NCBI GenBank assembly: GCA_946411735.1 | Contig: CAMKFB010000015.1 | Location: forward strand, 1-36,738 | Source: an uncultured Selenomonadales bacterium | GTDB lineage: Bacteria > Bacillota > Negativicutes > Selenomonadales > Selenomonadaceae | Direction of reading: 5' to 3' | Length of the DNA: 36,738 bases | In this document: positions 24,512-32,631 of the stretch, piece by piece | How positions within the stretch are numbered: position 1 is the first letter of the stretch | How the letters are laid out: every line of letters begins with the position of its first letter | Made by a program: the position numbers and the translations under genes | The notes under the pieces: generated by a model | The model's database searches: none | What the model was told of the DNA's origin: nothing | What the model saw: the letters and a program-made list of their open reading frames with translations, nothing else

Positions 24512-24790
24512 TCAATGCACGCCCAATATGCCTGCCGCAATGTCGCTCGACGACACGAAGTAGGAGCCGTCGGCGATGCGCGCGCTGTACGCATCCACTT
24601 TGTCTTGGCGCACGTCGCTCGTCGACTGACGGAGCCGCCGGAGCATATCATTAAACGTTTGCGTTTCAGCCGAGAGCATCATCTCGTCGCGGAAGGAGCG
24701 CACTGCCTGTGTGCTGTTCCGGCGCGCGAGCGAAAACGAATTAAGCTGGTAGAGACTCGACAGCGAGCCGACGCTGTTGTTGATAGGCAT
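24512..24790 (-). CDS. flgM: Anti-sigma-28 factor FlgM
   Basis: 92 residues. It binds FliA until the hook is complete and is then exported. The C-terminal sigma-binding part DKVDAYSARIADGSYFVSSSDIAAGIL matches the FlgM domain; the N-terminus is the usual flexible segment. Two ATGs are possible; 24790 has GGTGGTGA at good spacing, while 24796 abuts it. It is the first gene of the operon, about 75 bp after the sigma-28 promoter, so FlgM and its targets are co-regulated. Confidence 0.92.
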   Translation of the reverse strand: MPINNSVGSLSSLYQLNSFSLARRNSTQAVRSFRDEMMLSAETQTFNDMLRRLRQSTSDVRQDKVDAYSARIADGSYFVSSSDIAAGILGVH

Positions 24791-24862
24791 AATCATTCAC
24801 CACCCAAAAATCTTTTGCCACATTCCCTGTTGTGTTTGGCTTCCTTGCCGATTTCAATCTTG

Positions 24863-24889
24863 TTATCGAATTATGCCGCCGCTTCCTTA
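24863..24889 (-). promoter_or_regulatory. Sigma-28 (FliA) promoter of the flagellar operon
   Basis: Minus-strand TAAGGAAG (24882-24889), an 11-bp spacer, then TTCGATAA (24863-24870). Compare the FliA consensus TAAAGTTT-N11-GCCGATAA: the TAA start, spacing and CGATAA are kept. It lies about 73 bp upstream of flgM. Confidence 0.75.
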
Positions 24890-24901
24890 AGATCGAAAAA
24901 A

Positions 24902-24911
24902 TCCGCGCGGA
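24902..24911. repeat. TCCGCGCGGA palindrome upstream of the flagellar promoter
   Basis: Exact copy 13 bp upstream of the -35 element of the flgM promoter, in non-coding DNA. Confidence 0.9.
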
Positions 24912-24950
24912 GCGATCGAGGTCGCTCGACCGTCGAAAAAAAATCGGGAC

Positions 24951-24980
24951 AAAAAAATTGAGCCTCTCAACGTGAGAAGC
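24951..24980 (-). terminator. Rho-independent terminator after tRNA-Pro
   Basis: On the minus strand GCTTCTCA, a 3-nt loop and TGAGAGGC (one G-U pair) form an 8-bp stem, followed by TCAATTTTTTT. It lies about 74 bp beyond the tRNA and ends transcription before the flgM promoter. Confidence 0.75.
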
Positions 24981-25053
24981 CCGAGTCCGTTTCATTATAT
25001 TTCAGCACCATTGATTGCGGCTCAACTGCGTCGAGCCAATTTATTACCTGTGT

Positions 25054-25130
<77 letters not shown>

Positions 25131-25138
25131 AGCCGTGG

Positions 25139-27235
25139 TTAGAGTGTAGCACATTCTTTTTCGGTTTGCAATAGTTTTTTTGAGCCGATAAGACTCGGCG
25201 CGAAGCCCATGATTTTCGGATCGCGCTTCGAATACATCTCGGAAGTGTTGACGTCGAAATCCTCAAGCGTGAGCTCGAGCAGCTGTTCTTTGGTGAGGTC
25301 GCCGCCCTGCTTGTATAATCGCTGATCCTGTTTCATCATCGCCTGCTCGAAAAGATTGCGGACAAAGCGTCCGTTGCCGAAATTCTTGTGCTTGCACGCC
25401 TTGACAAAAATTCGCCGGCACTCCTCAAAAACTTCCTCCGACGCGGTGTAATGCCTGTCCTTCATCATCAACTTCAGAATGTCGAGCAGCTCATCGGGAT
25501 TGTAATCGGGAAAATCGAGATGAAACGCGATCCGACTCCGCAGCCCCTCGTTTCGATCGAGAAAATCCTTCATCCGATCGGTATAGCCCGCGAAGATCAC
25601 CAGCACGCTGTTGCGCCGATTCTCCATCTCTTGGACAATCGTATTGATCGCCTCGTCGCCGTAAAGCCCGTGCTCGTCGTCGACCAACGAATACGCCTCG
25701 TCGATGAACAGCACGCCGCCTTGCGCCTGACGGAATTTCTTTTGAACGATCTTCGCCGTCCAACCGACGTACTCTCCGACCAGATCGCCGCGCCCGCACT
25801 CGACAAAACGCCCCGTCCGAAGCGCGCCCTCACGATTGAGAATGTCCGTCAGCAGCCGCGCCACCGTCGTCTTGGCCGTGCCGGGATTGCCCGTGAAGCA
25901 CATATGCCGCGTCTTTGTGATCCGACGCAAGCCCATGTCGAGCCGAAGTTTCATCATTTTGTGCGACGCGATCATCTGATCGATCAGCGCCTTCTGATCC
26001 TTCAAACCGATCAACGATTGCAATCGACGGTACGCGTCCGGCTTTTTCGACTCATCGTCGTCGATCTTCGTGACCACATCGAGCTGTCGATATGCCCGAT
26101 AAATTTTCTCCTTCAAACTGCCGCTGTAAAGTTTGTCGTGAATCCGAAAGATGTCCGACGTCCGAAAGCTGGTTCGATCGCCCAGCGCCGCCTCCAACTC
26201 ATCGTCGCTGTAGAAATTCGTATCCATTTTCCGCTCGATCATCTTGAGATAATCGAGCGCCTGTTTGCGATCGCCCGCGCCCTCCTGCAGATCGATCACC
26301 GTCACGTCGTCGCTGAGCGCGCCGAGCAGTTTCGACGAGAACCCGGGGCTGTCGGACATCTCGACGAAGATAATCAGCGTGTTTCGTTGATACTTCCTGA
26401 CGATCTCCGATATGTAATCGACAACCGCCTCATATGAGCCCGCATAATTCGAAGTCTCGTTTTTTGAGCCCTGAAGGTCGATTACCACCGTGCAGCCCGC
26501 CGCTTGAGCGATCACATTTTCGAAATCCTCTTCGCCGTAACAGTTGTGGTCGATCTCGAAAATGCGGCTGATGCGCTTGCCGACCAATCGCTTATTATTA
26601 TAAAGCGCATTGACCAGCGCCAAAATCATCTCCATCGACGAAGTTTGCATACCGGCGGTGATTTTGTAGTGGACGGGCATCCCGTAAAATTTTCTCCGAT
26701 CGTTGTCGCTCGAAAAAATCCGTTTGAGCTCGTCGAGGAAAGTCTGATCGGGCATGAGCCGTTGCACGGAGGCAACGGTTTGAGCGTAATTCATCTTCTT
26801 GGTCGGGCAAATCGTCTCCGAAACACAGAATGAGTTGTTGCCGCCGAAGTCGAGCCGCAACTCGTTGAGCACTCGAAAGGCGTTGAGAAATTCGGCGTTG
26901 TCGCCGCGCGAGAGCAGCTGTTGAAAATTCTCGGCAGTAATCTCCTTCAGTTCGCTGACCTTGATCGCCTTGATCGAAAACATATCCTCAAGGGCGTCCT
27001 TCAAAAATTTCTCGAGCTTGGCATTGGAGGGCTTCTGAAGCTCGCTGTCGGCGCAAACCATATTCATGGCGCCGGGGACTGCCTGATAGATGAACATTTT
27101 CAAGGGCTCTGTGACGCGATTGATACCGAGAATGCTGTTGAAAATCTCGACATTCTCCTTGAAATTCTTGCGCGTCTTATGAATTTCCGGTGCCTGCTTG
27201 TCGTCGTAAGTCATCTTGAAATCGTAAAGCAGCAT
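25139..27235 (-). CDS. Two-domain AAA+ ATPase, CbbX/SpoVK type
   Basis: 698 residues from ATG 27235, chosen for AGGGAGGG 7-9 nt upstream; an open extension to 27331 lacks this and runs over the promoter. The C-terminal AAA+ domain (about 405-650) is of the CbbX/SpoVK/EccA clade: Walker A GNPGTAKTT (449-457), Walker B VLFIDEA (508-514), arginine RSR (566-568) and sensor-2 GNGRFVRNL (620-628). An earlier AAA-like domain (about 180-330, FYGMPVHYKI, LVNALYNNKRLVGKRI, TVVIDLQGS) lacks a Walker A, so it is probably a degenerate, non-hydrolysing copy. The N-terminal ~175 residues are unique and helical. It is probably a remodelling ATPase; the target is unknown. A sigma-28-like promoter precedes it. 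Confidence 0.85.
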   Translation of the reverse strand: MLLYDFKMTYDDKQAPEIHKTRKNFKENVEIFNSILGINRVTEPLKMFIYQAVPGAMNMVCADSELQKPSNAKLEKFLKDALEDMFSIKAIKVSELKEITAENFQQLLSRGDNAEFLNAFRVLNELRLDFGGNNSFCVSETICPTKKMNYAQTVASVQRLMPDQTFLDELKRIFSSDNDRRKFYGMPVHYKITAGMQTSSMEMILALVNALYNNKRLVGKRISRIFEIDHNCYGEEDFENVIAQAAGCTVVIDLQGSKNETSNYAGSYEAVVDYISEIVRKYQRNTLIIFVEMSDSPGFSSKLLGALSDDVTVIDLQEGAGDRKQALDYLKMIERKMDTNFYSDDELEAALGDRTSFRTSDIFRIHDKLYSGSLKEKIYRAYRQLDVVTKIDDDESKKPDAYRRLQSLIGLKDQKALIDQMIASHKMMKLRLDMGLRRITKTRHMCFTGNPGTAKTTVARLLTDILNREGALRTGRFVECGRGDLVGEYVGWTAKIVQKKFRQAQGGVLFIDEAYSLVDDEHGLYGDEAINTIVQEMENRRNSVLVIFAGYTDRMKDFLDRNEGLRSRIAFHLDFPDYNPDELLDILKLMMKDRHYTASEEVFEECRRIFVKACKHKNFGNGRFVRNLFEQAMMKQDQRLYKQGGDLTKEQLLELTLEDFDVNTSEMYSKRDPKIMGFAPSLIGSKKLLQTEKECATL

Positions 27236-27272
27236 AAAAAAATCCCTCCCTCTGCGCTGATTCCGCTTAATG

Positions 27273-27300
27273 TTATCGACACATGGCGCCGAAAACTTTA
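27273..27300 (-). promoter_or_regulatory. Sigma-28-like promoter of the AAA+ gene
   Basis: Minus-strand TAAAGTTT (27293-27300), a 12-bp spacer and GTCGATAA (27273-27280). The -35 is a perfect FliA match and the -10 differs at one base; the spacer is one longer than the consensus 11. It ends 38 bp before the chosen start. Confidence 0.65.
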
Positions 27301-27318
27301 GCGTTACTTCACAAATTC

Positions 27319-27347
27319 TTGATAGCGGCATCGACGAAAGGTATAAT
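27319..27347 (+). promoter_or_regulatory. Sigma-A promoter of ridA
   Basis: TTGATA (27319-27324), 17-bp spacer and a perfect TATAAT (27342-27347), about 31 bp before the ridA start. Confidence 0.8.
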
Positions 27348-27378
27348 TGAATTTATTTTATCGACGGAGGGATTGACG

Positions 27379-27750
27379 ATGAAAAAAATTTACACGGATA
27401 AGGCGCCGGCGGCGGTGGGTCCGTACTCTCAAGCGATCGAAATTAACGGGATGATATTTTGCTCGGGACAAATTGCGATCGATCCGACGGTCGGCAAAAT
27501 CGTCTCGACCGACATTGAAGGTCAAGCGGAGCAATGCTGTCGAAATTTGAAGGCGGTGCTCGAGGAGGCGGGCGTCGGGCTCGAGCGGGCGGTGAAGACG
27601 ACGTGCTTTTTGGCGGAGATCAAAGACTTCGCGAAGTTCAACGCCGTCTACGAAAAATATTTCGTCGGCAAGCCCGCGCGGAGTTGCGTGGCGGTGAAGG
27701 ATTTGCCGGCGGGCGCGCTCTGCGAGATTGAAGTGATCGCCGCCAAGTGA
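27379..27750 (+). CDS. ridA: RidA family 2-iminobutanoate/2-iminopropanoate deaminase
   Basis: 123 residues. It hydrolyses reactive enamine/imine intermediates released by PLP enzymes such as threonine dehydratase. Motifs: YTDKAPAAVGPYSQAIEING (start), CSGQIAIDPTVGKIV, QCCRNLKAVLEEAG, and the active-site end GKPARSCVAVKDLPAGALCEIEVIA, with the substrate-binding Arg. GGAGG lies 8 nt before ATG 27379. Divergent from the AAA+ gene and overlapping the next membrane-protein gene (TGATG). Confidence 0.96.
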   Translation: MKKIYTDKAPAAVGPYSQAIEINGMIFCSGQIAIDPTVGKIVSTDIEGQAEQCCRNLKAVLEEAGVGLERAVKTTCFLAEIKDFAKFNAVYEKYFVGKPARSCVAVKDLPAGALCEIEVIAAK

Positions 27751-29150
27751 TGAGCCCCGCGTCGATTTTCGTTCTGATGGCGGCGTGGCTGATAATGTTT
27801 TGGTGCAATCGACTGATGCCCATGGTCGGCGACGACTATCTTTATTCGTACATCATCGACGAGCACACGATTTTCTACAGTTTCGTGCCGGAGACCGCCG
27901 TTCGCGTCGACTCGATTGCCGACATCATCACTTCGCAATGGAATCACTACTTCCTCTGGGGCGGGCGGACGATCGCTCATTCCATCGATCAATTTTTTTT
28001 GTGGTTCGGTGAGCTGCCGTTCGATATTGCTTCCGCCTCCGTCGCCGTGCTTTTGATCGTCGAGATTTATTGGATTGTTGATCGCGGGCGCGTCTCGACG
28101 GATTTTCGCTCGAGTCGGCTCATTTGGATTTTCTTTGCGCTTTGGACCTTCACCATCAATTTCGGTTCGACCTTCCTGTGGACGACTGGCTCGTGCAATT
28201 ACCTTTGGACAACCGTCATACTGCTCGGCTTTTTGCTCCCTTACGTTCGACAGTGGTTCGTCGCTCGCCCGCTCGAGATCAATCCGGTTGTTATGTTGAG
28301 CGCGGGCGTGATCGCCGGCTGGACGAACGAGAACACCGTCTGCTGGTTTATCATTGCGATCGCGCTGATGTGTCGTCGGCTCCGCGCGGAGGGTCGGATG
28401 AGCCGTTGGATGATCGCGGGGCTGATCGGACTGTCGATCGGCTACGCGCTGTTGATCTTCGCGCCCGGCAATTTCGCCCGCGCCGCGCTCAACACCGAGC
28501 ACGCCCGCGCCATCATTCTCGAGGACGCTTTGACTGCGGGAGCTTTATTGGGCGCCGGTTTATGGTTTCAGGTGATGATGTGGTACTTCTTCGTCCGAAC
28601 GCTCATCGCTCAAAAAAAATTCGGCGACGACGTTGATGTCCGTCGGTCGCTCCGCGCGGCTAAGATTTTCGCGGCGATCAGTCTGCTGTCGAATCTAATC
28701 ATGATGTTGTCGCCGGAGCTTGCCGTCCGAAGTTTTTTCCCGAGCCTGGTTTTCTTGATCATTGCCGTGACGATCGTCATTCGCCTGCAACACGAGACGC
28801 GCCGCAACACTCTCGATTTGTCTCTGCGGATTTTCCTCCACTCCGTCGGCGGCATCGTCTTCACGTTGAGCATCTGCGCGACGGTCATGTACTTGTCGAT
28901 TTTTAACAACTATTATCGACAGGTCGAGCATCTCATTGAAAATGTCGACGGCGATCAGATTGTCGAGGTGCGGGATTTTGATTGCCCCTCTTGGATGTCG
29001 ACGGCGGCGTTTTCGCATACGCCGGGCAATTTTTTGGCGCGGCGCAACGGCAAGGACACTTGGATCAATCCGATTTACGCTCATTATCACGGCATCAAGG
29101 GAATTTGGCTTGAATCCGAAGAGGACGGCGATGATGTTCACTCCGACTGA
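27750..29150 (+). CDS. DUF6056-like polytopic membrane protein
   Basis: 466 residues with about nine or ten hydrophobic helices. The early segment CNRLMPMVGDDYLYSY followed by a WNHYFLWGGRTIAH motif and NFGSTFLWTTGSCNYLWTT matches the DUF6056/GT-C-like membrane family often linked to surface glycan modification. The conserved acidic DD after the first helix is the kind of residue used by lipid-sugar-dependent GT-C enzymes, but activity is unproven. The C-terminal ~90 residues are soluble. ATG 27750 overlaps the ridA stop, and the 3' end overlaps the prepilin peptidase start by about 20 bp. Confidence 0.75.
   Translation: MSPASIFVLMAAWLIMFWCNRLMPMVGDDYLYSYIIDEHTIFYSFVPETAVRVDSIADIITSQWNHYFLWGGRTIAHSIDQFFLWFGELPFDIASASVAVLLIVEIYWIVDRGRVSTDFRSSRLIWIFFALWTFTINFGSTFLWTTGSCNYLWTTVILLGFLLPYVRQWFVARPLEINPVVMLSAGVIAGWTNENTVCWFIIAIALMCRRLRAEGRMSRWMIAGLIGLSIGYALLIFAPGNFARAALNTEHARAIILEDALTAGALLGAGLWFQVMMWYFFVRTLIAQKKFGDDVDVRRSLRAAKIFAAISLLSNLIMMLSPELAVRSFFPSLVFLIIAVTIVIRLQHETRRNTLDLSLRIFLHSVGGIVFTLSICATVMYLSIFNNYYRQVEHLIENVDGDQIVEVRDFDCPSWMSTAAFSHTPGNFLARRNGKDTWINPIYAHYHGIKGIWLESEEDGDDVHSD
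28381..28390. repeat. TCCGCGCGGA palindrome in the DUF6056-like gene
   Basis: Exact copy, extended to CTCCGCGCGGAG, read as Leu-Arg-Ala-Glu in a loop between membrane helices. Confidence 0.9.
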
Positions 29151-29772
29151 AATAATTTTGAGCGCGGTGCTTTCGATGGTGCTGACGATGATCGGCTCGA
29201 GTTGGATCGATCGGCTCTATGCTCGAGAGGACACGCCTTTGACGTTCCCCGAAGCAATCTCCGCGCGGAGCCGCTTTCGACGACCGTTGCTGTCGATCGG
29301 ATTGTTTGTATGCTTGATCGCAACGATCGGGCGCCCGCCGGTCGAGGCGCTTTACTTAACGACGGCGGCGTTTTTATTGCTGTTGATCACGGCGACGGAT
29401 TTCGAGCAGTACGTGATCTTCGATCGAATGTCGCTGCCGTTGGCGCTGATCGGATTGCTCATGACGATGCATTTGGGGCTGCCGATCGCGGATCGATTGA
29501 TGTCGGCGCTGGTCGGCGGCGGCGCGTTTCTATTGATGACGATCTTGACGGGCGGAGCGCTCGGAGGCGGCGACATCAAACTGATCGCGGCGTTGGGATT
29601 ATGGTTGGGCTCGGAGCGATTGCTCGACGTGGTTTTCTACGGGTCGATGGCGGGCGGAGCGGCGGCGCTGCTGATGCTGTTGACAAAACAAAAGGACCGT
29701 AAGAGTGCCTTCGCCTACGGTCCGTATTTTGCGCTGACGGCGCTGTTCTTTCTGCTCACGCATTCTGCATAG
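29131..29772 (+). CDS. Prepilin (A24) peptidase, catalytic domain only
   Basis: 213 residues, about six membrane helices. It cleaves type IV prepilin or prepilin-like leader peptides. The two aspartates of the GxGD class are present: ATDFEQYVIFDR (first Asp about residue 88) and GGALGGGDIKLIAALGLWLG (second). The N-terminal cytoplasmic loop lacks the CxxC pairs of the methyltransferase domain found in full-length PilD. It starts at ATG 29131 or 29134 inside the previous gene, after GAAGAGGA, so it is translationally coupled. An open frame extends farther upstream but is a shadow. Convergent overlap with recG of 17 bp. No pilin gene is seen here. Confidence 0.9.
   Translation: MMFTPTEIILSAVLSMVLTMIGSSWIDRLYAREDTPLTFPEAISARSRFRRPLLSIGLFVCLIATIGRPPVEALYLTTAAFLLLLITATDFEQYVIFDRMSLPLALIGLLMTMHLGLPIADRLMSALVGGGAFLLMTILTGGALGGGDIKLIAALGLWLGSERLLDVVFYGSMAGGAAALLMLLTKQKDRKSAFAYGPYFALTALFFLLTHSA
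29260..29269. repeat. TCCGCGCGGA palindrome in prepilin peptidase gene
   Basis: Exact copy, extended to CTCCGCGCGGAG, read as Ser-Ala-Arg in the first cytoplasmic loop, where longer family members carry the CxxC domain. Confidence 0.9.
29694..29723. terminator. Putative bidirectional hairpin between prepilin peptidase and recG
   Basis: GGACCGTA (29694-29701) and TACGGTCC (29716-29723) form a perfect 8-bp stem with a 14-nt loop, flanked by an A-rich run before and GTATTTT after. It is inside the last codons of the peptidase gene, where the two genes converge. Confidence 0.5.
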
Positions 29773-31849
29773 ACACAAACTTGTCGCCGTACGCGACGTA
29801 CAATTTTTTGCTGAGTCTCGCATAGCGCGCGAGATTTTTTTTGTCCGACATAAATTCTTCCGCTGCCTCCCGAGCCTCCTTCAACATCCCCAAGTCTCGA
29901 AACACGTCTGCGATCTTCAAATCAGGCAAGCCGTGTTGAGCCTCACCAAAAAATTGCCCCGGTCCTCTCAAGCGCAAATCTTCCTCCGCCAATTGAAAGC
30001 CGTTCGATGTCGTCTCCATGATCTCGAGCCGCTCGACGCCCACATCATTTTTCGTGTCGGAGATCAAGATGCAATACGCCGCATCGCTCCCCCGCCCGAC
30101 TCGTCCTCTCAATTGATGTAGCGTCGCCAGCCCGAATCGCTCCGCGTGCTCGACCACCATCACTGACGCGTTCGGCACGTCGACCCCGACTTCGATCACC
30201 GTCGTCGAGACCAACAGTCGAAATTCCCCCGCGCGGAACCGTTCCATCACTTCATCCTTTTCGCGCGGCTTCATTCGACCGTGCAACAGCGCGCAATCTA
30301 CCGTCGCGAACATTCCTTTGCTCAGCTCCTCAAAAACTTCCTCCGCCGACCGCACGCCCTCGAGTCGTTCACTCTCGCTCGGTTCGATCAAAGGACATAC
30401 CACATACGCCTGCCGCCCGCGATCAAGCTCGTCCATCACAAACTCGTATACCCGCCGCCTTTGAGCCTGCCGCTTGACTGTCGTCGTGATCGGCTTGCGC
30501 CCCGGCGGCAACTCTTTGATCTGCGATACGTCCAAATCGCCGTAGACCGTCAACGTCATCGTGCGAGGGATCGGCGTCGCCGTCATCACGAGCATATCCG
30601 GTCGCCGCTCCGATTTCTGCTCGAGCACCGCCCGTTGTGTCACGCCGAATCGATGTTGTTCGTCCGTCACCACCAGCCCCAACCGTCGAAATTGAACGCC
30701 CTCCTCGATCAGCGCGTGCGTCCCAATTACGATATCAAACTCGCCGCTCGCGATTTTTTCATACGCCGTCTCGCGCCGCTTCTTCGCCCGCGTCACTTGA
30801 CCCGTCAGCAGCCCGATCCGAATCCCCAACGGCTCGAGCATCGCCGAAAATTTTTCGTAGTGCTGCATCGCAAGAATTTCCGTCGGCGCCATCAGCACTC
30901 CTTGATTGCCGCTCGCGACCGTCTTGACCAGCGCCAACATCGCCACCGCCGTTTTACCCGAGCCAACGTCGCCTTGAATCAGCCGCCGCATCGGTCGATC
31001 GCTTTCCATGTCCGATGTGATCTCCTCCAAGACCGACCGTTGATCGCCCGTCAACGCAAACGGCAACGCCTCGAGCGCCGCCCGCATCAATCGACCGTCG
31101 GGCGCGTGCTTGATCCCAAGCTGATCGTCCTGCGCCTGCTGCTTGATCAGCAACAGCCCGCATTGGATCAAAAACAGCTCGTCGAACGCCAACCGCCGCC
31201 GCGCCTGCTCCATCTCATCCCGATCGGACGGGAAATGGATCGCCCGCATCGCCTCGTCGAGCGACATCAGATCGTAGCGCGCAATGATCTCGGGCGGCAA
31301 GATTTCGTCGAGCTCCGGCATTTTCGTCATCAGATTGCTCATCGCCGTCCGAAAAAATTTTTGACTGAGACTCGCCGTCGACGCGTAGATCGGCGCAATC
31401 CCAAGGTTCGGCTCCTCGTCCTCGTCGAGAATTTCATACGAGTGCACCTGCATCGCCAGCAGATTGCCGTTCGAATACGACTCGGTGACCTTGCCCTTGA
31501 CGAACAGCCGCATCCCGTTTTTGAGCGTGTTGAGCAGATACTTTTGATTGAACCACGTCAGCTGCACGTAATCAAAATCGTCGCCGAGCAGCGCGTTGAT
31601 GATGAGCAGCCCGTTGCGCGCTTGCCTCGAGCGGATATTCGACAGATGCCCCTCGACCGCCTCCACCTCCCCGACGGTCAGCGCGGAGATATCGCTCAAG
31701 ATGCACTCGTCCTCGTATCCGCGCGGATAATGCGTGAGGAAATCGTAAAATGTCTTGATGCCGATTTTGTTGAGCGCCGCCGCCTTGCGCGGTCCGACGC
31801 CCTTGAGATACATGATGTTGTCGGTGAGTTCAAATTTGTCGCGGCTCAT
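29756..31849 (-). CDS. recG: ATP-dependent DNA helicase RecG
   Basis: 697 residues. It remodels stalled replication forks and branch-migrates Holliday junctions. The N-terminal HhH-like YLKGVGPRKAAALNKIGI (14-31) and the wedge (OB) domain are followed by the SF2 core: Walker A IQGDVGSGKT (291-300), APTEILAMQH, DEQHRFGVTQR (396-), TATPIPRTM, and C-terminal VSTTVIEVGVDVPNA and QLRGRVGRG. The length is normal for the family. The start is ATG 31849, one base over the ABC ATPase stop (TAATG). Last gene of the nucleotidase-ABC run. Confidence 0.98.
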   Translation of the reverse strand: MSRDKFELTDNIMYLKGVGPRKAAALNKIGIKTFYDFLTHYPRGYEDECILSDISALTVGEVEAVEGHLSNIRSRQARNGLLIINALLGDDFDYVQLTWFNQKYLLNTLKNGMRLFVKGKVTESYSNGNLLAMQVHSYEILDEDEEPNLGIAPIYASTASLSQKFFRTAMSNLMTKMPELDEILPPEIIARYDLMSLDEAMRAIHFPSDRDEMEQARRRLAFDELFLIQCGLLLIKQQAQDDQLGIKHAPDGRLMRAALEALPFALTGDQRSVLEEITSDMESDRPMRRLIQGDVGSGKTAVAMLALVKTVASGNQGVLMAPTEILAMQHYEKFSAMLEPLGIRIGLLTGQVTRAKKRRETAYEKIASGEFDIVIGTHALIEEGVQFRRLGLVVTDEQHRFGVTQRAVLEQKSERRPDMLVMTATPIPRTMTLTVYGDLDVSQIKELPPGRKPITTTVKRQAQRRRVYEFVMDELDRGRQAYVVCPLIEPSESERLEGVRSAEEVFEELSKGMFATVDCALLHGRMKPREKDEVMERFRAGEFRLLVSTTVIEVGVDVPNASVMVVEHAERFGLATLHQLRGRVGRGSDAAYCILISDTKNDVGVERLEIMETTSNGFQLAEEDLRLRGPGQFFGEAQHGLPDLKIADVFRDLGMLKEAREAAEEFMSDKKNLARYARLSKKLYVAYGDKFVSMQNA
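31718..31727. repeat. TCCGCGCGGA palindrome in recG
   Basis: Exact copy read in the third phase as Pro-Arg-Gly (YPRGYED, about 41-47), a conserved RecG motif. Confidence 0.9.
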
Positions 31850-32631
31850 TAATCGAGCTCCTTTCGATAGCCGAGAATCTTTTCGCCGGCGCCGTTGATG
31901 AAAAAGTCGGCGTCGACATTGAAAACCGCGCGGATCAATTCGGGGTTGAGAACTTCGACGGGATTGCCGCGCGCAAAAATTTTTCCGTCGCGAAGGACAA
32001 TGACTTCGTCGGCGAAATCCCGGGCGTGATTAATATCGTGCAGCACCATCACGACAGTCATCGAGCGGCGGCGGTTGACGTCGGCAATAATGCGCATCAC
32101 CTCAAGCTGGTGATTGATGTCGAGGTAAGTGGTGGGCTCGTCGAGCAGCAAAGTTTTCGGCTGTTGAGCGAGCGACATTGCAAGCCACGCGCGCTGACGT
32201 TCGCCGCCGCTTAAGGTCGAGACTTGTCGATCGGCAAGGTGAGCGACGTTGGTGACGCTCATTGCCCACTCGACGGCGGTGCGATCTTCCTTCGGATTGC
32301 CGCTCGAAAATAATTTTTGATGCGGGAATCGACCGTAGTACGTCAATTGGCGGACGGTGGTATCGATCGGAGCTTCGCGCTCCTGCGGGAGGATTGCGAT
32401 CGATTGAGCGATCGAGCGGCGATTGAGCGAACGGATATCAACGCCGTCGAGCGTGACCGTGCCGCTGAAATTTTCGTTGAGCAAACAGAGCGCGCGCAAC
32501 AGAGTAGACTTGCCGGCTCCGTTGGCGCCGATGATTGCCGTCCTTTTTCCCTCGGCGAAGGCGTGAGTGATGCCGTCCAAAATAATTTTTTTGTCGATCG
32601 CGATACTTATATTGTCAACAGCCAGTTTCAT
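31849..32631 (-). CDS. Iron-siderophore/cobalamin-type ABC transporter ATPase (FecE/BtuD-like)
   Basis: 260 residues from ATG 32631; the longer open frame to 32865 only overlaps the permease gene. Walker A GANGAGKST (35-43), Q-loop ILPQE, signature LSGGERQRAWLAMSLAQ, Walker B LLLDEPTTYLDI and the switch His in VLHDINHA. The DLDxxHQ-like TTYLDINHQLEVM is typical of the iron/B12 uptake class. It overlaps the permease by 4 nt (ATGA), so one transporter unit is made. No binding protein is adjacent. Confidence 0.95.
   Translation of the reverse strand: MKLAVDNISIAIDKKIILDGITHAFAEGKRTAIIGANGAGKSTLLRALCLLNENFSGTVTLDGVDIRSLNRRSIAQSIAILPQEREAPIDTTVRQLTYYGRFPHQKLFSSGNPKEDRTAVEWAMSVTNVAHLADRQVSTLSGGERQRAWLAMSLAQQPKTLLLDEPTTYLDINHQLEVMRIIADVNRRRSMTVVMVLHDINHARDFADEVIVLRDGKIFARGNPVEVLNPELIRAVFNVDADFFINGAGEKILGYRKELD

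Noticed and set aside
27236-27331. N-terminal extension of the AAA+ protein
   Set aside because: The extension crosses the sigma-28-like promoter and has no ribosome binding site; AGGGAGGG precedes ATG 27235.
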